A stretch of 64,000 bases of DNA from Hydractinia symbiolongicarpus (lineage: Eukaryota > Cnidaria > Hydrozoa > Anthoathecata > Hydractiniidae): contig NC_079875.1 of assembly GCF_029227915.1 (NCBI RefSeq), forward strand, positions 20,269,001 to 20,333,000, read 5' to 3'. Numbering within the stretch: the stretch's first letter is position 1; every line of letters starts with the position of its first letter. This document shows, one piece after another, positions 33,401 through 42,304 of this stretch. The notes under the pieces are model-generated. The model had not been told where the DNA came from. It was given only the letters and a program-made list of their open reading frames with translations, and ran no database searches. The position numbers were made by a program, and so were the translations under genes.

Positions 33401-36258
33401 GCCCGCACATAATATACCAATCAAAACGCTTGATTTTTTTAAAAACCAATCCAAGACTTTCGCGGCCTGGGCATGCCGACGAAGAAACATGAAGACCGAA
33501 ACATGATGGCCATTTTAGTTTTTAGAAGAAGGTCAGTTCAGTGCTGTTTGTAAGGCTGTTTCACCTTTTTGTCTTCTATAAGCTTTTTATTTTCGTAATA
33601 TTGGTTTTTGTATGTTCTAAAATGTTAAGATAAATTGTCATGTTTTTAGTCACGTACAGATCTTAAACGCACCAGTTTTAGGATTTTTAGCTAGGAACGA
33701 AGATTTTGGAGGCTAGCTAGCTAGCTAGAACCTTACTTATTACTATTCTGTATGTTATAAGAGCTTTTTATCCTACCCACCATTTATTTTTGTGTTGAGA
33801 CTGTAGCCATTTAGCTAGCTCCTATCTTTGGCTAGAAGTGAGAGTATAAAAATGCAGTTTGGCTACAACAATATTCTTAAACAATAAGTGTTATGCTATA
33901 AATGCAGTTAGTTAGGTAGCTACATCTTTTATTATTTTTTCCTGAAAACTTTTTGTGCAAATAAAATGACTGACAGATTATTTTAGCTGAACCGGTAATG
34001 AGCTGTTCCCTGTTTGCATTAAAACCGAAGTTGCAACGAAGTTTTTTTGGAAAGGGTATTACGCCTATACGCCTGTTCAACTCTGTTTAACTATACTAAG
34101 CGGTTAGCCCAGTGTTAACAACAGACTGTTGTTTTTGGTAAAGGCTGTTACGCGTAAGCGCATTTACAACGTGGTTTACCTGTACTAAGGGGTCAACCCA
34201 ATGTGACAATTCATTTTCAAACTTTTTCGGTAATCACACCTGTACGGATGTGCAACAATGTTTACCTGGACTAACCGCTCAGCCCTGTTGTGTTTTTTTA
34301 AACAGAGTCTGTGAGAAAGTTTTTTTTCCAAAGGCGTATTATTCCTATACGCCTGTGCAACACGGTTTAACTGTAGTAAGTGCTTAGCCCAGTGTCACGA
34401 TAAATTCTTTAACTTGCACAAAAACTTATTCCGCAAAATAAAATAATATTGACTGATTGTTTTTGCTATGATGGGGTACCGACTGTTGATTGTAAAGTGT
34501 GTTTTTATTTCACCTATCGTTGCGGGGAATATTTTTTTAAAAATATGTTACAGTCGCAAGACTACAATGGTGTATGCGCTTCACTTAATTTACGACATAC
34601 TGTGTACCTGTACTAAAGCGCTCCACCTGATCGTGTGGCACAGTTTACGGCTTTTATTAAGCGCTCCACAGAATGTTCAACGTCAGGTCACACCTAGAAT
34701 TTGGCTTACCCGGGCGTTTCGCCAAATGCGAGACGCGCTTAAGTGATATAAAAAGGATGGGCGGACCCGCGGATTTTTCCACGGGCAATCGACTAGTATC
34801 CTATATTAAATTAATGAAGCCGTTACATTGCACTTTAAACTTAAGGCCAAATAACTTGGAAACGAGGTGGTGATGTCAATGATTTTTCACCGCGTGGCTA
34901 ACTAGGGACCACCTAGGACCAATTTGGGCAAGTTTCCCAAACCTGGGTCCCCAAATCCGTTTCGGAATGGGCGGGTTAATGACGTCATCAAGAAACCATA
35001 AACCTGAATATCTCTGCAACCGTTTGTCAAAAGTACATAATCCTATACATTTTCTTGATCAGCGTTTCAAGATCTATACGATCAAGGCAACAGGTATACA
35101 CAAATTTATAAAAGAAATTTTAGTTTTTTTTTACGGGCCCTTGCTGACGTCAGTAAAATTTTAAACCTTTATATCTTCTTAACCGTTAGTCAATAGCACA
35201 TGATACATTTTTCTCATCAGCGTTTCAAGCTCTGCAAATTACAGGAAACGGATAAACAATTTTCGCGAACTTTTTTTTGTTCATGCACTGGCTGATGCCA
35301 GCAAAAAACCTAAAACAACCTATTTTTTATATTATTCTTTTGCCTAAGTGGATTTTTCCACGGGCCTTATCGACTAGTTCAATAAATAATAAGAGGGTTG
35401 CCTACTTGCAACTAAACCAAAGAGGAGTAAATATTGAGCTTTCAAGTTAATTTAACTATCACATTTAATTCTTATTGTTTCCAAACAGCCCAGTTTACGA
35501 GTTATTGTGTTGTTGTTTAGTTGTTACGGCGTTAAACAAATGTTTTTGCGTGCATCACTTCATCTGTACTGGTTGCAATGTCAAGCTTACGCTGAGGTAA
35601 GTCCACTATGTTTTGTTTACTGTGGGTTAACTTACTTCTCCATGATTTACGTTTACAACTATTTTCACAGCCGTTCTTCCTAAATAGGTTGGAGATGCCG
35701 TTGTAGTCTCTTTTTATACTCACTATCGTTATACCTAGGAATTTTAGAACATTAAAATTTGGAAAAAATTGTAACAAAAAATCTTGATATGTTAGGAATG
35801 ACTGAAAAATCAAAAAGCGTACGCTAAATGTCAATCCAACGTTTAGATTTACCCCCTCCCTCGTCCAATTAAAAATAATCACATGCACTCTCTATATATC
35901 CTTTCTATTCTTAAGATGTTTCATGGCATAAAATATTTAAACACAAGGATAACATAACATTGGGACCCTCTCTCCCTAACATTGGTACCCAATCTCCCCA
36001 ACATTGACACCCTCTCTCCCTAACTTTGGCACCCTTTCTCCCTAACTTAAATGTACACTATCCGATTTGTGGATCATCGTTTAAAAAGATTAGGCACCCG
36101 GAATTACAATTTGTAGTAATTTTCATTTCTAATTTTGACTTTATAGGAGCAAATTTCACGAACTGGATATGAAACCGCTGTGTCTTCGTTGCCACGAGAA
36201 ATTACCAAAAGAATTACGGAAGAGGTTAAAAAAGGCTACCGATTCCTCAGGGCGTTAG
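18475..36258 (+). CDS. LIMS1: PINCH (LIM and senescent cell antigen-like) focal-adhesion adaptor
   Basis: Ten coding exons: 18475-18596, 18678-18723, 23569-23756, 30868-31017, 31120-31215, 31427-31484, 32035-32127, 32349-32397, 35521-35596 and 36147-36258. Every intron is GT-AG and the exons join in frame to 990 bases, 329 residues (vertebrate PINCH1 is about 325). The five LIM domains are seen as successive zinc pairs such as CNVC/CAQC, CEIC, CKRC/CHKC, CAAC/CAKC and CFIC/CTGC. Diagnostic PINCH segments include [30 protein letters not shown] and the basic end RKRLKKA. Known role: five-LIM scaffold in the ILK-PINCH-parvin complex linking integrins to actin. No break is seen, so this is a working host gene. 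Its introns are packed with mobile elements (listed separately). A start 12 bases later is possible. Confidence 0.95.
18830..19188 (-). other. Possible scrap of a PHD-finger-containing mobile-element protein
   Basis: Minus-strand fragment containing [12 protein letters not shown], which resembles the second half of a PHD finger (CxxC-W-H). It lies past the 3' end of the reverse-transcriptase remnant on the same strand. Frames are broken on both sides. Some retroelement and transposon proteins carry PHD fingers, but the link is weak. Confidence 0.25.
19311..20345 (-). pseudogene. Non-LTR retrotransposon reverse transcriptase, C-terminal remnant
   Basis: Reading from 20345 down, the frame has [19 protein letters not shown] (the GxxQGSxLxPLLF motif 4 of reverse transcriptases), then SIADDTRV where the catalytic (F/Y)ADD sits, then [17 protein letters not shown] and the thumb/connection blocks [12 protein letters not shown] and [15 protein letters not shown]. 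Three minus frames (20090-20345, 19690-20064, 19311-19670) succeed one another, so it is frameshifted. The 5' parts (endonuclease, ORF1) are absent. This is a 5'-truncated, dead LINE of jockey/CR1-like type within PINCH intron 2, opposite to the gene. Confidence 0.8.
20560..22040. repeat. Decayed AT-rich tandem repeat with TTTACACAAAATGTAAAA core
   Basis: The core TTTACACAAAATGTAAAA or close variants recurs about every 100 bases (for example near 20715, 20950, 21147, 21240, 21290, 21645, 21735, 21810 and 22018). Each is followed by a run like CAGTCATTTCGG. Open frames here are chance products. Simple ACAC repeats occur at 21975-21990. Confidence 0.55.
22041..22403. other. Intronic DNA without recognisable features
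   Basis: Part of PINCH intron 2. AT-rich and unique by eye, with several GCTAGC-type words. Nothing else seen. Confidence 0.4.
22404..23050. mobile_element. MITE-like DNA transposon (647 bp) with terminal inverted repeats
   Basis: Left end TACTTTATTCAGAGAAACTT and right end, on the other strand, TACTTTATTCGGAGAAACTT, with similarity continuing further inward. Subterminal repeats of the type GCGAAAGTTTATCC are scattered inside. Target duplications are not clear. There is no transposase, so it is non-autonomous. It lies in PINCH intron 2. Confidence 0.7.
22613..22780 (+). other. 55-codon acidic open frame inside the MITE-like element
   Basis: ATG at 22613 to TAA at 22780, containing a run of five aspartates ([16 protein letters not shown]) and an acidic end. 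It may be the N- or C-terminal leftover of the parent transposase. No domain recognised. Confidence 0.3.
24061..24673. repeat. Region with four-unit minisatellite (24407-24600)
   Basis: GCGGYGATAGAAAT words at 24407, 24460, 24509 and 24562 define four units of 49-53 bases, each followed by a TTTTAAAAGTTTA run. The rest of the stretch from 24061 is AT-rich and holds nothing else that I recognise, including no clear 5' LTR for the retrotransposon that follows. Confidence 0.65.
24674..25259 (+). pseudogene. BEL/Pao gag region, frameshifted
   Basis: First part of a BEL/Pao polyprotein. The [15 protein letters not shown] and [15 protein letters not shown] blocks are typical of the gag-like region (DUF1759) of this group. 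The next frame (25032-25256) continues with [19 protein letters not shown]. It is separated by shifts, so not translatable. Located in PINCH intron 3, sense to the gene. Confidence 0.8.
25260..25820 (+). pseudogene. BEL/Pao zinc-knuckle and protease region
   Basis: Cysteine-bearing segments ([14 protein letters not shown] near 25330) and a CxxCxxxxH-like part are followed at 25680-25820 by an aspartic protease-like segment with [13 protein letters not shown], where retropepsins of this group have LLDxGSQ. The G of that motif is C here. Several frame breaks occur. Confidence 0.6.
26231..27780 (+). pseudogene. BEL/Pao reverse transcriptase and RNase H, degenerate
   Basis: The long frame 26695-27780 carries [34 protein letters not shown] and [15 protein letters not shown]. 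The catalytic YVDD box reads YVDY (near 27011), and the block LDPLGFLAP appears as [15 protein letters not shown]. An RNase H-like [11 protein letters not shown] segment follows. The upstream part (26231-26690) is broken. The altered catalytic box and the stops mean it is inactive. Confidence 0.88.
27948..29556 (+). pseudogene. BEL/Pao integrase region
   Basis: Three consecutive frames (27948-28238, 28248-28640, 28597-29556). Zinc-binding CTICRSLRG, then the catalytic core with [20 protein letters not shown] and [14 protein letters not shown] (the glutamate), and the C-terminal [10 protein letters not shown] and LQERRLW block characteristic of BEL/Pao. The last 319 codons are open, but the whole is split by two frame breaks. 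Role in intact elements: insertion of the DNA copy. Confidence 0.88.
29627..30246. repeat. Inverted repeat pair around a possible BEL 3' LTR
   Basis: About 68 bases at 29627-29696, including CCGTATTGAAATTTATATTT, recur as reverse complement at 30179-30246. A shorter match to the first arm also occurs at 24053-24083, ahead of the BEL element. Between the arms, 29878-30182 could be an LTR (TGTAGCGACAGAG to GTATGTAGCA), but no second copy upstream was found, so that is weak. Confidence 0.5.
30336..30435. repeat. Two back-to-back near-perfect palindromes
   Basis: 30336-30384 pairs with itself over about 24 bases with one mismatch around GTCTTTTCAAAAGAC. It is directly followed by 30385-30435, with 24-base perfect arms starting GTACACTGTTTTTATTGATA around TTC. 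Together they make a two-hairpin cruciform-prone unit. Probably a foldback element end. No gene in 30247-30867 otherwise. Confidence 0.85.
32484..33057 (+). mobile_element. Non-autonomous Helitron 1 (574 bp)
   Basis: Begins TCTATATAATAATACGCC after an A and ends with a GTGGA/TCCAC hairpin about 15 bases before CTAG, followed by T. These are the canonical Helitron end rules (5' TC, 3' hairpin plus CTRR, insertion between A and T). The inner part from 32594 is shared with the third Helitron (34861-35377). No coding capacity. In PINCH intron 8. Confidence 0.75.
33058..34796 (+). mobile_element. Non-autonomous Helitron 2 (about 1.74 kb)
   Basis: Begins TCTCTATAATAATAGCC immediately after the CTAG of Helitron 1 and ends at a CCCGCGGA/TCCACGGG hairpin plus CTAG (34796), followed by T. 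It contains a tandem repeat (listed separately) and no gene. Adjacent ends suggest that Helitron 1 inserted exactly at the AT in front of this one. Confidence 0.65.
33960..34740 (+). repeat. Degenerate tandem repeat inside Helitron 2
   Basis: Units of about 85-110 bases with the words ACGCCTATACGCCTGT, GTTTAACTGTACTAAG and GGTTAGCCCAGTGT recur near 34060, 34150, 34235, 34345 and 34580. Tandem repeats inside non-autonomous Helitrons are common. Confidence 0.55.
34799..35377 (+). mobile_element. Non-autonomous Helitron 3 (579 bp)
   Basis: Begins TCCTATATTAAATTA after an A two bases past the end of Helitron 2, and ends with GTGGATTTTTCCAC then CTAG and T. From about 34861 onward it is strongly similar to Helitron 1, including the CCCAAACCTGGGTCCC and AATGACGTCATCAA words. 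Confidence 0.65.
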
Positions 36259-37477
36259 CGGTGTAATCAGTGCGTGGGTTCGTGATATGGTGCTGGTTTC
36301 TATCGTTTCGATATTTTAGGTAGTTTTTAACAAAAAACAACAACAAAAAATATTGTGAAGTATTTAAATATAGTAAATCTTTGTCATTTTTTGTTTTGTT
36401 GATACACAAAACAATTTATAACAACACGACGCATTACTCATTTTGTTATTCTCGTCAAAATAGACATTTCCGGATTTCCTAATTACGCCAAACTCGATTA
36501 CGTAGGCCGATACTAAAAATAATTCTCATCCTACGGTCCTTAGCAACAGGTAAAATAAGTTACCTAATTTCGTAAATATTTTTCTTCGTTAAGGGGCCTT
36601 AATTGCGAGCTGAAAGTTACGGACAAATAATTATTTTCTTTAAATCTAAATAAAATCCAACCAGAATACTATGTTGCTCTAAAAACTTCAGTTTTGTCAT
36701 AATTCAATGTTCTATCTGAATAATGTTATTTGAAGGGCATGGAACCATTATAAGATTTTGGATGACGTCATAATTATTATAATTTATGAAATTCGGGAAA
36801 GGTGTATTAGCATTGAACCATATCGTCATCTTTTGTCTTCTTTAAGTAATATATTTCATATATCTAAAAAACTTAAACAGAGTTGATATTTTTTAAACGC
36901 AGATGAACGAAAAAAATTACTTTTTGATGTGGTAATTCGACATCAGAGCGATATACGTTTTTTTGTATGCTTATTTAACCAAGAGAACAATGTTGTTCTC
37001 GAAATTTATTTTGAATAAACCACCATTAGCTGTTGTTCTTGAAAACTTAAATCATTAGGTTACCAATTTAGCGCCCCTGCTAATTAGGCGTCCTTCCTAG
37101 ATTGACGCACCAGAACGGAGTAAAAAGACTTAGCCTCGTTGCTAATTAATCGCTTTTAAGAGCAGTTCAGTTAAGTGACATTGGAATTATTCATCTCTGG
37201 TAGCGAGATGTCGAATATTTCAAGTTCAGCTGAATAAACTATTAAAATAATTCCAAAGGCATAGACTTTACCGTGTTATTTAAAATATGATGAACACACT
37301 GCATTAGTAAACTCTCCACCAGAGTGAGTTGAAATCAATAGTCTCTTCCGCAAATACTGAGAAGTTGTTAAACGATGCTGAAGAGTTCAAAAATATCGGT
37401 TTGAGCAAACAACTTGATGGTAACCATTCTGATGATGGCCCTTGGCCCTGAAATCGAAGCTTTTATAGAAGAATGAA
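36259..37477. other. Downstream flank of PINCH, no gene seen
   Basis: Must contain the PINCH 3' untranslated region; an AATAAA-type signal occurs at about 37013 and AT-rich runs occur throughout. No open frame here resembles a protein. The exact left end of Polinton copy 2 is not visible in this stretch: no match to the copy 1 terminal repeat was found. Confidence 0.5.
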
Positions 37478-39670
37478 ATGAAGCGTCTTGATCTGGAGGA
37501 TGCTGAGTTTTGGAGTAAAGCATATTTACCACCGGTTAGAGCCACCAAGACCCCAGGAGCATATGAGGGGAAAATCGTCTTCGATCTTGTACAGATCAAG
37601 GTTATAAGCACACGTGAGCCTCTGTTGGGGTGCGGACCTCTTCCGGACTGGCTGCGAAAAAAGAGGTGTATCTACAGCTTAGATAAGGAAGATGAACGAA
37701 CGGACAATTTATGCTGTTGGCGATGCCATACACTACCGTGTAGAGAGAAAGCAGCGCGAGAAGCATATCACGCAAGAAGCCCTCAAACTAGCTTGCGAGT
37801 ACTACGAGGACTCCAAGCTAAAGCGTGAAGATGTGCGTCCTACGAAGCTTGTAGATTTCGAGGATATAGCGTAGAATTTCAGTATCAACATCAGAGTCTT
37901 TGAGCCCAAGACAAACTCTGAAAAGGCACCATTGGGGACTTGTTTATGAGCAAAATCAGTACAAGAAAGGTTTAGACACAGTCAATCTTGGTATGCTGGA
38001 TGGGCACTGTTTCTACATCAAGGATTTAGACGTACCGGCACAACAGAAATGGGAATGTGATGCATGCAAACAACTGTTTACAAAAAGCAACCACCTCATG
38101 CGGCATAAGAGAAATAAATGCAAGGGGGTCAAGGCAACAATCATTTGCAAAGTGGGGAAGGTGAAACGTATGCCGAGCAAATCAGAGAAGATCTTTTATG
38201 GTGAAGGTTATAGCTACGCTGCATCTCAATGGATTGAATACATATCGAAAGAAACTGGGAAACACATACATCACGCACTCTGTGGGCATGGTGGTGAACG
38301 CGTTATCTGCGAGTGTAAAGATGGCAAAGGAAAGGAGTGGAAAGTAGACGGTTATGAACCTATCACAAAGACCGTTTACGAGTACTACGGGTGTTACTGG
38401 CACGGATGCTCCTGCCAGGCAGAACCTAATACATACCGCTATGAGAACAATACAAGCACAAGTGATGTAAAAAATGCACAAAGAATATGAGGCCTACGAG
38501 CGCCTGCAGACGGGGATGGTCGGTGGCCCCGCGATCGTATTTTGTAGACATCACGAAAGAGACGTGACGGGCATCAGATCTCACATCTACAAGGAACCAA
38601 ACAATTGCAAGACCATTCTAGGCTACGACGCAAACATGCTCTACCCGAGTACAATGATGCAAGACTTTCCGTATGGGAAGGAAAAGCTGGTCAAAATGGC
38701 TACACCGACATCGGAACACAATCTCGAGATACTGACGCGAGGTGTGCAAAATGGATCGCTCTTCGGCTTTGCCCAAGTTGATATTGAGGTGCCTGAAAAT
38801 CTGCGTGAAAAATTCAGTGAAATGTCTCCACTGTTTGTGGTGAAAGAAATACCTGGTGAAGCCATTCCGGAGCACATGCACAAGTACTTGAAAACTACGG
38901 GGCGCTAGCGTGTTCCAGGTACGCGTAAGCTCCTAGGGTTGATAAAAGCTGAAAAGATCCTGCTCTATACACCTCTGTTGAAATGGTACCTTGACCATGG
39001 GTTGAAAGTGCCTGCTTTTCACCAGTTCCTCAAGTACACTCGAGGTAAGCCATTTGCATGGTTTCCGGAAGAGATTGCGGATGCACGACGACAAGCCGAT
39101 AAAGACATCAGGGTAGGCAAACACAAGTGCAGCATTGATAGAACCTACCAATGTGGTATCGCGGTGTACTAACTAGCCAAGTTACGTATGATTGAATTTA
39201 CTACGATTTTTTGGATAAATATGTAGATCGTAGAGACTTCGAGTATATCTACATGGATACAGATAGCGCGTATTTTGCTATCTCTGATGAAAATCTTCGT
39301 GATGTTATGCGTCCTGAGCTGCTCGAGGCGTACGACAAAGATGTTGAAAATTGGCTGGTGACGGATGATTACTCGAAACGAACAGGAGGTCTGTTTAAGC
39401 CTGAGTTTATAGGTTTTAGAATGATCGGATTGACAGCCAAGTGCTCTTTCGTCGAAGGCAAAGAGGGCACAAAGTTTTCGTGCAAAGGGATGTCGAAGAA
39501 GCATGACTTGGTCTAGGTACATGAGAACGTTGAACGGAAGCTTAGACACTGCGAAAAACATAGGTTTTCGGGTACACCACGAAAAACATAGGTTTCCGGG
39601 GGTGATCACCTATGAGCAGAGTAAGCTAGGGCTCTCAGCGTTCTACGATAAGAGAGTTGTGCACGACTAA
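37478..39670 (+). pseudogene. DNA polymerase B, second Polinton lineage, frameshifted and shortened
   Basis: Successive frames: a DNLCCWRC segment (OTU-like or zinc-like N-terminus, near 37705), a C2H2 zinc finger (CDACKQLFTKSNHLMRH, near 38062), YEYYGCYWHGC (near 38380), GGPAIVF, the palm motif YDANMLYPS (Asp near 38627) and the second palm motif YMDTDS (near 39253), ending AFYDKRVVHD with stop at 39670. The exonuclease region expected between the WHGC segment and the palm is not visible. Family role: protein-primed replication of the element. The N-terminus and palm blocks differ clearly from the copy 3 polymerase, so this is a separate lineage. Confidence 0.85.
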
Positions 39671-40533
39671 GGTATACACACTTCTCCGCTTGTGTTTTAA
39701 ATTTTCTCACAACTTCGAGTCACTCCTCATCAGTATGAAGCGGTAAAAGCAAGATCAAACTGATTTGCCTCATCTATTCATAAATTTTTTAAGCATTTAT
39801 GAATAATCAAGAGCTTTTCTGTATGATGCGTGAATGAGCTAACCGGTGATGCGTGGATTTTCACACAGGTAATACTCAAGGTGATACTGAATAGCTATAT
39901 ACGAAGCTCCATGTGTAGTAACATTGTGATAGCAGACTTAGACCTGGCGGAAGGGTAGAGGTGCGCGGGCGACAGCACGCCTTACCAGGAAGCGTCCGTC
40001 ACGCCCCGGTTTCTATCACACTGTGCCAGTCCGGAAAAATTGTGCCACGAAAAAAATAAATTGTGCCAAAATGCCTGGTTGAATGTCAGTGCAAGAAACG
40101 GCCTCTGAAAGTGATCACTTAAAAAGGTGGGCTCGTTAATGCGTAGTACTCACAGCACGACATTCTGTATAGAATATCAAGAGCAAGTACGCTAAGCCTG
40201 CAAAGAAGGAAAGCACTGAAAAAATCTGGGAGATGGAAAACCAAAGGCTCTGAATGGGATATTCGCAGAATCAAAAACCTTCTAGGTTTTAAACAACAAC
40301 AAACAAAAATAAAAAATTGTTTCTAAAAGCTGTCGAAAGTTTTGTAAAGTATTACCTTCACAAAACAACAAAAAAGCGTATAAATGCAGCCTAAAAAATA
40401 TTGTTACGTCAAAACGTTACCAACTCTGCTACCAACTCTACTTCTTACCATGTCGTTGATATATTTCTGAGTAGTGGAAAAAAAATTGTAGTTTCTCTAA
40501 TCCAGCGTGATTGATCAAACAAACTTCCAATAA
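39671..40533. other. Spacer with a GC-rich potentially structured segment (39925-40020)
   Basis: No gene. Bases 39925-40020 start TGTGATAG and end CTATCACA, and between these contain a GC-rich stretch with further self-complementary words (CCTGG/CCAGG, GTGC/GCAC), unlike the AT-rich surroundings. It is followed by three TTGTGCCA-like words near 40020-40075. I cannot match it to a known RNA. Confidence 0.35.
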
Positions 40534-41185
40534 ATGGAATTTTGTTTATATATTGCGATAGTACTACCGTATGTGATTATACTACTATTTTTTGTAAAAT
40601 TTCGATATAAAATAAATAGAATGAGCGAGCTTGCGACAGATATATTTGATGTTGTTGATCTTCCCGCAGAAGCGACGTTAAATAAAGAAGAACCAATAGG
40701 CAAACGTCAAGTTCTGAAAGATGTTATACGCAAAGGTAAAGGGCAGGTAAAGGGCATCTATTACCAAAAAAATGTACGGAAGGCGTTGTAGACAAGGCGT
40801 CAAACGATGCGATCGAAAAGGCATATTCAGAATATGTTCAACGTGAAATTCATGAGAAAGGAAAAAAACAGCCAAGGCACTGTCTTCTCATGCAATTGGC
40901 ATGTACGCCAATGTTGTAGGGAACGTTGTTTAACTCGATAGTGCTGAAAAGTTAAAGCAAGATATTGAGGAAGATCCAATTATTAAGGATTCAATGGCTG
41001 ATTTAGGGATCCTCGTGTACTCTGCCTTTGGAAAATTCCTAACGCCGCTATTGGTTGTTGCGCACACAGTGAATCATATTGATTTTTTAAAGGCGCAGCG
41101 GCAGCTCGTAAGCTTTTCTTCTCCATCTTCGAGCGTAACTCGAAGATGGAGAAGAAAAAGAGTGAAAGCATACGTTATTTTATAA
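40534..41185 (+). pseudogene. N-terminally anchored membrane protein (copy 2), broken
   Basis: Homologue of 5575-6138 and 59218-59847. The hydrophobic start (YIAIVLPYVIILLFFV), IFDVVDLPAEA and KRQVLKDVIRKGK blocks are kept. A frameshift after about 80 codons and an in-frame stop near 40931 break it. The last part (DSMADLGILVYSAFGKFLTP) is readable to 41185. Confidence 0.7.
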
Positions 41186-41204
41186 GTCTCGCGAGTTATA
41201 AGAA

Positions 41205-41603
41205 ATGAGTGAGATCAAGCAAGTTATTACTAAGAAAAATGGGGGCCGTGTTGCTGCTAGACCCTAATGGAACCGTAAGAAAAAGGAGGGCTTGCATAAG
41301 AACAAGGGCGAAAGTAGTCAAGTACCTGAGTCAAGTACCTCAGTAAGTACTTCGGTAAGTACTTTGGTAAGTACTTTAGGAGCTACAACATTTATTGTGA
41401 TGGTAGGCTTCAGTGTTTGGTATAAATTTCTTAAAAATCATCAGCAGAATCAGCAGCAGCCTGATAAATCCTCAGAGCATGTTGGAGTGGCAAATCGCCT
41501 TGCGGCTCAGCATGACGATGAGCGACAGCTTACACACCGCGCTAGCGACAGCTTATGCAAAATAGCTCAGCCTCAGCCTATTGACATTTTTAAAATGCGT
41601 TGA
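41205..41603 (+). pseudogene. Single-helix membrane protein (copy 2), nonsense mutation
   Basis: Starts MSEIKQVITKKNGGRVA, aligned with copy 3 58562-58936 and the second half of copy 1 6145-6777. A TAA at 41265-41267 interrupts codon 21; the frame then stays open through a serine/threonine repeat (STSVSTLVSTL), a membrane helix (TTFIVMVGFSVWYKFL) and the PIDIFKMR end. Function unknown. Confidence 0.65.
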
Positions 41604-41616
41604 AGCCTTATAATAA

Positions 41617-41862
41617 ATGACAAACGTAACACCTCAGGAAAAAGAAATAATCGACATGCTCTATGAAACTGTAGTTGATCTCGGTTTCACCTTCGGATAT
41701 GCCCTTGCAGTTAAGACATTTTTAGGCATCACACGACTCTCTGCCAAAATGGACATGGACGATGTGATGAAAATGATAGCGTACTTCGTAGCAGGTAGGG
41801 CAAGCCGTGAGATGGCTGTGAAAAAAGGCTGGATCCCTGCATCGATCGTCCCGAAAAAATAA
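41617..41862 (+). CDS. 81-aa conserved Polinton protein (copy 2, intact)
   Basis: Complete frame starting directly after AATAA (ATAATAAATG). Helical, with a central hydrophobic part (LGFTFGYALAVKTFLGI), an acidic DMDDVMKMIAYFVAG stretch and a basic end (KKGWIPASIVPKK). All three copies carry it, and this is the only unbroken one. It sits next to the inversion breakpoint, 16 bases before the next ATG. Confidence 0.75.
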   Translation: MTNVTPQEKEIIDMLYETVVDLGFTFGYALAVKTFLGITRLSAKMDMDDVMKMIAYFVAGRASREMAVKKGWIPASIVPKK

Positions 41863-41878
41863 ATAATAAACAACAAAC

Positions 41879-42253
41879 ATGGCAACTATCGGTGTTCTTG
41901 TAGCAGGTGCTGTGATTAATGCATTAGCCTTTTCCGGCTCTAACTTTTTATTCAGTAAGCTGGCGGGCCATGGTGAAGAAGAGCGCAAGAGGCATGATAA
42001 AGCAATCGAACAACTGCAAGCTGCTCAGGCCCAGTGGGTAAGGGATAGGCAGGCAAAGATCGACTGGTATAATAGAACAGGAGTTGAAAAGACAGGCAGG
42101 GGAGGTATGCGTGAGTACTATATTGCAACGATTGATAAAGCCCTAAAATTGTCTGCTTTTTATGTACCTTCCAAACAACAACAAGACGGCGAGCTTACGT
42201 TCATTGTTGGATCCTTGGCCCTTCTGGGAGTAGTCGCGTATAAATATTTATAA
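41879..42253 (+). CDS. Two-helix membrane protein (copy 2, intact, 124 aa)
   Basis: Complete frame with an N-terminal hydrophobic helix (GVLVAGAVINALAFSG), a FLFSKLAGH segment, a charged middle with QAKIDWYNR and a C-terminal helix (IVGSLALLGVVAYKYL). Homologues in copies 1 and 3 have an internal stop each. In copies 1 and 3 it follows the capsid gene; here it is on the other side of the inverted block. Probably a small structural membrane protein (inference). Confidence 0.75.
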   Translation: MATIGVLVAGAVINALAFSGSNFLFSKLAGHGEEERKRHDKAIEQLQAAQAQWVRDRQAKIDWYNRTGVEKTGRGGMREYYIATIDKALKLSAFYVPSKQQQDGELTFIVGSLALLGVVAYKYL

Positions 42254-42304
42254 AGTCACAGACTTCACTAGCAAAAAAACACACGTTTTTGATACGTAAT
42301 AAAC

